This document shows positions 56,292 to 64,000 of a stretch of DNA of 64,000 bases, in pieces (the first letter of the stretch is position 1; each line of letters begins with the position of its first letter). Source of the stretch: VRUE01 sp963770315 (GTDB lineage: Bacteria > Actinomycetota > Thermoleophilia > Solirubrobacterales > 70-9). The notes beneath the pieces were generated by a model. That model made no database searches and was not told the origin of the DNA. It saw only the letters and a program-made list of their open reading frames with translations. Position numbers and translations under genes: made by a program. The stretch covers positions 806,001-870,000 of the forward strand of contig CAVYPC010000002.1 of NCBI GenBank assembly GCA_963770315.1. The letters are read 5' to 3'.

Positions 56292-57655
56292 ATTTGAGCG
56301 CCGAGCAGATTGCGGCGGCGATGGGGGCGGAGATCCTCGTGCCGGGCAAGTCGGGCCATCCGCGGCGCGGCGTCATCGATTCCGCCGAGGCGGGGGAGGG
56401 GGACCTCTTCTTCGGCCTGCGTGGCGAGAGGGTCGACGGCGGCGAGTTCGCGCCGGCGGCTCTCGCGGGCGGCGCCTGGGGCGCGGTTGTCGGGTTAACA
56501 GTGGCGCGTTCGTCCTTTGTCCCGGATAGCGGTACAGAGGACGAACGCGCTCCTTCTCCGGGCTGGGTCTTCGCCGTGGACGATCCGCTCGTCGCGCTGC
56601 AGAGCCTGGCGGGCGCCTGGCGCCGCGAGCTTGGCGTCCCGGTCGTCGGCGTCACCGGCTCGGTCGGCAAGACCTCGGTCAAGGACATCGCGCGGGCGCT
56701 GCTGCCCGGCCGCGTTCACGCCAACCAGGAGAACCTCAACACCGAGATCGGTCTGCCGCTGACCCTGCTCGAAGCGCCCGCGGACACCGAGCTGCTGGTG
56801 CTGGAGATGGCGATGCGGGGCCCCGGGCAGATCGCCGAGCTGGCGGCGATCGCGGAGCCCCGTGTGGCCGTGATCACCAACGTTGGCCCGGTTCACGTCG
56901 AGCTGCTCGGCTCGATCGAGGCGATCGCCGCGGCGAAGGCCGAGATCCTCGCCGCGCTGCCGCCCGACGGGACCGCGGTGGCCCCCGTCGCGGCGGCGGA
57001 GCTCGAGCCGCATCTCGGTGCGGCGCCGCGTCTGCTCCGCTTCGGCCCGGGGGGCGACGTCGAGGCGGTCGAGCGGCGACTCCACGACGGGGTGACGGAG
57101 GCCCTCGTGTCGACTCCGGTGGGTGAGGCGCGCTTCCACTTCCCCTTCTCGGAGCGCCACAACCTGACCAACGCCCTCGCCGCGATCGGTGCCGGGGTCG
57201 CGCTCGGCGCGCCGCTCGAGGGGATGGCCGACCGCGCTGCGAACATAGGCTTCTCCCGCTTCCGGGGCGAGCGCCTCGAGCTTGGTGACGGGATCGTCCT
57301 GGTGAACGACTGCTACAACGCCAATCCGGTCTCGATGCGCGCGGCGCTCGATCACCTCGCGTCGATCGAGGGGACGCGCCGCATCGCCGTGCTCGGTGAG
57401 ATGGCGGAGCTGGGCCCGGGCGCACCCACCTACCACCGCGAGGTCGGGATCCACGCGCGCAGCGAGGGCGTCGACCTCCTGGTCGGGGTGGGGGAGCCCG
57501 CCCGCGAGTACGACCCCGACGAGCTGGTCGGCGATCCCGCCGAGGCGGCCGAGCTGCTCGCCGCCCAGCTCGAGCCGGGTGACACGGTCCTGGTCAAGGG
57601 CTCGCGCTCGGCCGGTCTCGAGGGCGTCGCCGCGGCGCTGGCGGAGTTGCTCTGA
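56288..57655 (+). CDS. murF: UDP-MurNAc-pentapeptide synthetase MurF
   Basis: 455 aa, GTG start. VTGSVGKTSVKDIARALLPG is the ATP loop, NTEIGLPLTLLEAP and LEMAMRGPGQIAELA the Mur-ligase signatures, and VLVNDCYNANPVSMRAALDH the C-terminal one. It adds D-Ala-D-Ala to the muramyl tripeptide. About 20 residues near position 75 (ARSSFVPDSGTEDERA) are encoded by a palindrome and look like an in-frame insertion before AVDDPLVALQSLA. Confidence 0.94.
   Translation: MNLSAEQIAAAMGAEILVPGKSGHPRRGVIDSAEAGEGDLFFGLRGERVDGGEFAPAALAGGAWGAVVGLTVARSSFVPDSGTEDERAPSPGWVFAVDDPLVALQSLAGAWRRELGVPVVGVTGSVGKTSVKDIARALLPGRVHANQENLNTEIGLPLTLLEAPADTELLVLEMAMRGPGQIAELAAIAEPRVAVITNVGPVHVELLGSIEAIAAAKAEILAALPPDGTAVAPVAAAELEPHLGAAPRLLRFGPGGDVEAVERRLHDGVTEALVSTPVGEARFHFPFSERHNLTNALAAIGAGVALGAPLEGMADRAANIGFSRFRGERLELGDGIVLVNDCYNANPVSMRAALDHLASIEGTRRIAVLGEMAELGPGAPTYHREVGIHARSEGVDLLVGVGEPAREYDPDELVGDPAEAAELLAAQLEPGDTVLVKGSRSAGLEGVAAALAELL
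56504..56550. repeat. palindrome read in frame inside murF
   Basis: GCGCGTTCGTCCT (56504-56516) pairs perfectly with 56538-56550 around a 21-nt loop. It encodes part of a polar stretch in the N-terminal domain of MurF, where homologous proteins normally pass directly to the VDDPLxAL motif. It lacks the inner motif of elements A-C. Confidence 0.75.
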
Positions 57656-58629
57656 TGGGCGAGGTGCTGATCGCCGGGATGGCGGCGATGCTGATCTGCA
57701 TCTTCCTCGGCCCCAAGTTCATCGAGTACCTGCGGGTGAAGGAGTTCGGCCAGCACATCCGCGAGGACGGCCCGCAGGAGCACCACGCCAAGGCCGGCAC
57801 GCCGACGATGGGCGGGCTGATCGTCTTCGCCGCGATCTGCGTCCCCTACCTGGTCCTGTCCGATCGCGACGCGCAGAGCCTCGCGGTGTTCGGGGTTGCG
57901 ATCGGCTGCGCCGCGCTCGGCTTCGTCGACGACTTCATCAAGATCGTCAAACGGCGCTCGCTTGGCCTCTCGGCGCGCTGGAAGATCCTCTTTCAGGTCT
58001 TCCTCGCGCTGGGGCTCTGGTGGGTCGCGCGGCACGAGGTGGGGCTCGAGCCGACCCTCTTCTTCCGCATCGGCGACGCCAGCCTCGACCTCGGCCCGGT
58101 CCTCTACTTCGTCCTCGTCTTCCTGGTGATAGCCGGCACCTCCAACGGCGTCAACCTCACCGACGGCCTCGACGGCCTCGCCGCCGGCTCCTGCGCGATC
58201 GTCCTGCTCGCCTATACGGCGATCTGCTTCGTCACCAACGAGCAGCAGAATCTCGCCCTGCTCTCCGCCTGCCTGGTCGGCGCCTGCGTCGGCTTCCTCT
58301 GGTTCAACGCCTTCCCGGCCTCGATCTTCATGGGGGACACCGGCTCGCTCGGGCTCGGTGGCGCGATCGGGGCCCTGGCCGTGATGACCCAGACCGAGGT
58401 GCTGCTGATCATCATCGGCGGCATCTTCGTGATCGAGGCCCTCTCGGTCGCGATCCAGGTCTTCTCCTTCAAGACCTTCCGCCGCCGCGTCCTCTTGATG
58501 GCGCCGCTGCACCACCACTTCGAGATGATGGCCTGGTCGGAGACCAAGATCATGCTCCGCTTCTGGATCATCGCTGCCGTCTGCTCCGGCATCGGCTTCA
58601 CGCTGTACCAGCAGTCGATCGGGCGCTGA
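57655..58629 (+). CDS. mraY: phospho-MurNAc-pentapeptide transferase MraY
   Basis: 324 aa, ten-helix membrane enzyme. Catalytic and signature motifs: AGTPTMGGLIVFAA, FVDDFIKIVKRRSLGLSAR (Asp pair), SNGVNLTDGLDGLAAG, FNAFPASIFMGDTGSLGLGG and APLHHHFEMMAWSETKIMLR (HHH loop). It transfers the muramyl pentapeptide to undecaprenyl phosphate, giving lipid I. ATG overlaps the murF stop. The expected next gene murD is absent; a toxin-antitoxin pair follows instead. Confidence 0.95.
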   Translation: MGEVLIAGMAAMLICIFLGPKFIEYLRVKEFGQHIREDGPQEHHAKAGTPTMGGLIVFAAICVPYLVLSDRDAQSLAVFGVAIGCAALGFVDDFIKIVKRRSLGLSARWKILFQVFLALGLWWVARHEVGLEPTLFFRIGDASLDLGPVLYFVLVFLVIAGTSNGVNLTDGLDGLAAGSCAIVLLAYTAICFVTNEQQNLALLSACLVGACVGFLWFNAFPASIFMGDTGSLGLGGAIGALAVMTQTEVLLIIIGGIFVIEALSVAIQVFSFKTFRRRVLLMAPLHHHFEMMAWSETKIMLRFWIIAAVCSGIGFTLYQQSIGR

Positions 58630-58641
58630 GCAGAAGCTGCT

Positions 58642-59022
58642 CTACAGAGCCTCGAGTTTGACGAGGTCGTCGATGATCTTGAAGTCCTTGACGTTGTAGG
58701 TGACAAGCGGTATGCGATGCACGTTTGCCGTTGCGGCGATTGCCAGATCGAGCGCCCGACGTCGGGGTTTGCCACCGCGTTGGGTAACCGCGGCATGCAA
58801 CCGGCCGCACTCACGGGCAACCTCCGCGCTGAAGTCAAGGGGGTCGAAGTGCCGCTCGACCAGGCCGAGGCGACGCGTTCGCCGGGCGCGAGCTTCGTCG
58901 TCGCCAGCCGTGAGCACCCCGAAGTGCAGCTCTGTGAGAGATACGACGCTTATCGCAGTGTCCTCGTCCGGGTCGATCTCCGATGCGATCAGCACCGAGG
59001 TATCGAGCAGGAGGGCCGGCAC
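58642..59022 (-). CDS. VapC-like PIN-domain toxin
   Basis: 126 aa. PIN residues Asp7 in LLLDTSVLIA, Glu31 in SLTELHFGVL, Asp92 in RALDLAIAATA and Asp in TYNVKDFK. Expected RNase activity on tRNA/rRNA. It lies 4 bp after a Phd-type antitoxin on the same strand and converges on mraY (12 bp between stops), so it sits in the middle of what is usually an unbroken dcw cluster. Confidence 0.88.
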   Translation of the reverse strand: MPALLLDTSVLIASEIDPDEDTAISVVSLTELHFGVLTAGDDEARARRTRRLGLVERHFDPLDFSAEVARECGRLHAAVTQRGGKPRRRALDLAIAATANVHRIPLVTYNVKDFKIIDDLVKLEAL

Positions 59023-59026
59023 TTGG

Positions 59027-59269
59027 TCAGTCCGACCAGGGATCTACGAGATCGCCGCCCATCGCCTCCAGGTCCTTCATCAAGGAGGGATCCGGAGGCG
59101 CATCCCAGAGATCCTTGAGCTCATGGCTGGGCACCCACTGGCGGCGGTGCGGACCCAGCTCCGCCACCGGGCGCCCGGAGACGGTGATCGTGAACTCCTC
59201 GCCTGCCTCGGCCCGACGCAGGACTTCGGCGACGTTGTTGCGCAGCTCTTTCTGGGGGATAGTCGTCAC
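59027..59269 (-). CDS. Phd/YefM-type antitoxin
   Basis: 80 aa. IPQKELRNNVAEVLRRAEAG and FTITVSGRPVAELGP are the Phd/YefM DNA-binding fold; the acidic C-terminus (KDLWDAPPDPSLMKDLEAMG) wraps the toxin. Pairs with the PIN toxin just downstream. The perfect palindrome 10 bp upstream of its ATG is the likely autoregulatory operator. Confidence 0.87.
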   Translation of the reverse strand: MTTIPQKELRNNVAEVLRRAEAGEEFTITVSGRPVAELGPHRRQWVPSHELKDLWDAPPDPSLMKDLEAMGGDLVDPWSD

Positions 59270-59278
59270 GAGTCTGAC

Positions 59279-59296
59279 GGTAGCAGTTCTGCTACC
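59279..59296. promoter_or_regulatory. palindromic operator of the Phd/PIN operon
   Basis: GGTAGCAG-TT-CTGCTACC, a perfect 8-bp inverted repeat, flanked by outer arms CTGACG and CGTCAG. It lies between the divergent antitoxin and uvrA genes. The position and symmetry suit a Phd-type dimer. Confidence 0.6.
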
Positions 59297-59312
59297 AGGA
59301 ACGTCAGAAAGG

Positions 59313-59324
59313 GAACATCTGTTC
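59313..59324. promoter_or_regulatory. LexA (SOS) box upstream of uvrA
   Basis: GAACATCTGTTC, a perfect match to the Gram-positive/actinobacterial SOS palindrome GAAC-N4-GTTC, 22 bp before the uvrA GTG. A possible -10 TAGACT (59332-59337) lies between them, so LexA bound here would block the promoter. Confidence 0.8.
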
Positions 59325-59346
59325 GTCTGAGTAGACTCGACCGACA

Positions 59347-62223
<2,877 letters not shown>

Positions 62224-62332
62224 CGATTCACCTTGAGTTAAAAGCTCTGGTGCCGGTGACCCCGGGGCGTTACCGTAGAGAGTGAAATACGCGGCAAGCG
62301 GGTAAGGGCAGGGCTGGAAAAAGGAGGAGTTC

Positions 62333-63424
62333 ATGTCCCGATCAGCTCTGAAGCGATTTCTAGTCGCGTTTGGTGTGTTGCTGGCGCTCGTCGCCGTGGC
62401 CGCGGGTTGCGGTGGAAGCAGCGGCAGCGGTGGCGCCAAGATCGCCCTGTTGCTTCCCGAAAACGAAACGCCCCGCTACGAGTCCGACGACAGGCCGGAC
62501 TTCGAAAAGGCGGTCGAAGAAGAATGCGAAGACTGTGAAGTCCTCTACAGCAATGCCGGCGGCGATGCGGAAAAACAGCAGAGCCAGGCCGAAGCGGCGC
62601 TGACCCAGGGGGCCGACGTCCTCGTCGTTGACCCGATGGACTCCAAATCGGCAGCAGCGATCGCCGAAAAGGCCAAGGCCCAGAACGTCCCGGTGGTCAG
62701 CTACGACCGGCTGATCGAAAACGGCGAAGTCGACGCCTACATCTCCTTCGACAACAAAAAAGTCGGTGAACTGCAGGCCGAAACGCTGTCGAAAAAACTG
62801 AAAGAAGACGGCAGCACCAGCGGCCCGATCATCATGATCAACGGCGACCCGGCCGATCCCAATGCAGCGCTCTTCAAAGAAGGCGCCCACAACGGGTTCG
62901 ACGCGGCCGGGGTTCAGATCGCCAAGGAATACGACACGCCCGGCTGGTCGGCTGAAAACGCCCAGCGTGAGGCACAGCAGGCGATCACCGCGCTCGGCAG
63001 CAACGGGTTCGCCGGCATCTACGCCGCCAACGACGACACCGGCGGCGGCGCGATCGCGGCGCTGAAAGGCGCCGGCATCAACCCCTCCGAAAAGCCCGTC
63101 ACCGGCCAGGACGCGACCGTCGCCGGCCTGCAGCGGATCCTCGCCGGACAGCAGTTCATGACGGTCTACAAGGAAATCCAGCCGGAGGCGCAGATCAGCG
63201 CCGAAATCGCCATCGCTCTGGCCGAAGGCGAAGAAGTACCGCAGGACAAAATCACCGAAGAAGTCGACAACGGCAAAGTCAAAGTGCCGTCCGTCCTGCT
63301 CAAACCGATCGCCGTGACCAAAGACAACGTCAAGAGCACGGTGATCGCCGACGAATTCGTCACCGCGTCCGAACTGTGCACCGGGCCCTACAAGCAGGCC
63401 TGCAAGGAAGCGGGGATCTCCTAG
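62333..63424 (+). CDS. sugar ABC transporter substrate-binding lipoprotein (xylose-type)
   Basis: 363 aa with strong RBS AAAGGAGGAG. Lipobox VAVAAGC. Periplasmic-binding-protein type 1 fold; VVSYDRLIENGEVDAYISFD and KKVGELQAE closely follow XylF-type proteins, and DPADPNAALFKEGAHNGFD the second lobe. Glu and Lys are mostly GAA and AAA, unlike the neighbouring uvrA gene, where GAG and AAG dominate. It captures a sugar (xylose is the best guess) for the transporter that follows 19 bp later. Confidence 0.85.
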   Translation: MSRSALKRFLVAFGVLLALVAVAAGCGGSSGSGGAKIALLLPENETPRYESDDRPDFEKAVEEECEDCEVLYSNAGGDAEKQQSQAEAALTQGADVLVVDPMDSKSAAAIAEKAKAQNVPVVSYDRLIENGEVDAYISFDNKKVGELQAETLSKKLKEDGSTSGPIIMINGDPADPNAALFKEGAHNGFDAAGVQIAKEYDTPGWSAENAQREAQQAITALGSNGFAGIYAANDDTGGGAIAALKGAGINPSEKPVTGQDATVAGLQRILAGQQFMTVYKEIQPEAQISAEIAIALAEGEEVPQDKITEEVDNGKVKVPSVLLKPIAVTKDNVKSTVIADEFVTASELCTGPYKQACKEAGIS

Positions 63425-63443
63425 GACGCCGGGAGCTGAGGCG

Positions 63444-64000
63444 ATGAGCCCCGACGGCGCACTCCTCGAGCTCGACGGAGTGAGCAAGCGATTCGGCCCG
63501 GTCCAGGCTCTGGACCGGGTCGACTTCAGTGTCCACGCCGGCGAGGTCGTCGGCCTGGTCGGCGACAACGGCGCCGGGAAGTCGACGTTGGTGAAGACGA
63601 TCGCCGGGATCCACACGGCCGATGAGGGGCGGATTCGCTTCGAGGGCCGCGAGATCAAGGTCACGCGGCCGCAGGACGCGACTCAACTCGGGATCGCCAC
63701 CGTCTACCAGGATCTCGCCCTCTGCGACAACCTCGACGTCGTCGCCAACGTCTTCCTGGGGCAGGAGGAGGTATCGCCGGGCACGGGGGAGGTCTCGCGC
63801 CAACTCGACGAGGCGAAAATGGAGCACAGCGCTGGAGAGCTGCTCTCCAGCCTTGCCGTGACGATCCCGAGCCTGCGCACCGAGGTGGGGACGCTCTCGG
63901 GCGGTCAGCGTCAGCAGGTCGCGGTCGCCCGCTCTCTGCTGGGCGAGCCGCGGGTCGTGCTGCTGGACGAGCCTACGGCGGCGCTTGGCGTGCCACAGAC
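63444..64000 (+). CDS. sugar ABC transporter ATP-binding protein, 5' part
   Basis: About 185 codons before the window ends. Walker A LVGDNGAGKST, Q-loop VYQDLALCDNLDVVANVFLG, signature LSGGQRQQ and Walker B VVLLDEPTAALG. The Q-loop stretch and domain start are those of XylG/RbsA-type sugar ATPases; whether a second ATPase domain follows cannot be seen. It partners the substrate-binding protein just upstream; a permease gene should follow. Confidence 0.9.
   Translation, partial: MSPDGALLELDGVSKRFGPVQALDRVDFSVHAGEVVGLVGDNGAGKSTLVKTIAGIHTADEGRIRFEGREIKVTRPQDATQLGIATVYQDLALCDNLDVVANVFLGQEEVSPGTGEVSRQLDEAKMEHSAGELLSSLAVTIPSLRTEVGTLSGGQRQQVAVARSLLGEPRVVLLDEPTAALGVPQ

Overview
The window is a chromosomal segment of a high-GC actinobacterium. 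The best guess is the class Thermoleophilia (Solirubrobacterales-like). This is an inference from GTG/TTG starts, very GC-rich third positions, an F420-type Ddn-like reductase, a meso-DAP type MurE and several secreted proteins of the kind common in that class. No rRNA gene is present, so the taxon is not proven.

Layout. 1-8.3 kb: a permease fragment, three alpha/beta hydrolases, a Nudix hydrolase, a metallophosphoesterase, a secreted trypsin-like protease, and an IS481-family element sitting exactly on the shared stop codons of two convergent genes. 8.4-12.6 kb: two divergent tRNA genes (Leu-CAG, Glu-CTC) followed by an accessory stretch with an AbrB/VapC pair, a decayed HicBA pair and a decayed MNT-HEPN pair. 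12.6-19.7 kb: cell-surface genes, including a three-gene WxL-like locus with its WxIP partner, a frameshifted collagen-like gene and a broken response regulator. 19.8-21.3 kb: a PQQ-type beta-propeller lipoprotein. 21.3-29.7 kb: a seven-gene minus-strand operon in which every start overlaps the previous stop: ArgRS-like protein, fused PabA-PabB aminodeoxychorismate synthase, GNAT, HDAC-type amidohydrolase, chorismate mutase, P450 and SidA-like N-monooxygenase. It reads as an uncharacterised biosynthetic gene cluster, preceded by tRNA-Thr and a small ArsR-like regulator.

30-33 kb: a sugar-nucleotide type SDR, a TPR protein, a second secreted protease and a Thermoleophilia-type secreted protein. 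33.7-40.1 kb: a cobalamin riboswitch controlling two DUF4430 proteins, EcfT, a fused EcfA1-A2 ATPase and an ECF S component fused to an extracellular alpha/alpha toroid. DUF4430 and the toroid resemble the two halves of animal transcobalamin, so this looks like a transcobalamin-style B12 uptake system. 40-43 kb: a nitroreductase, glycerol-3-phosphate dehydrogenase and a Rho-like protein without a P-loop. 44.3-49.1 kb: a two-component system joined to tad pilus genes (cpaB-cpaF-tadB-tadC). 49.1-50.8 kb: a GST gene bracketed by a 22-bp direct repeat, and a frameshifted membrane protein gene.

51-58.6 kb: the start of the division/cell-wall (dcw) cluster: mraZ, rsmH, ftsL-like, ftsI, murE, murF, mraY. 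It is then interrupted by a Phd/PIN toxin-antitoxin pair, followed by uvrA with a LexA box. 62.3-64 kb: a xylose-type ABC transporter running off the right edge.

Across the window there are long perfect palindromes. Three (31.2, 37.3 and 54.8 kb) share a conserved inner motif and seem to form an undescribed repeat family. One copy is read in frame inside the EcfA gene. A different palindrome is read in frame inside murF, and another spans the gap between two convergent genes and contains both stop codons.
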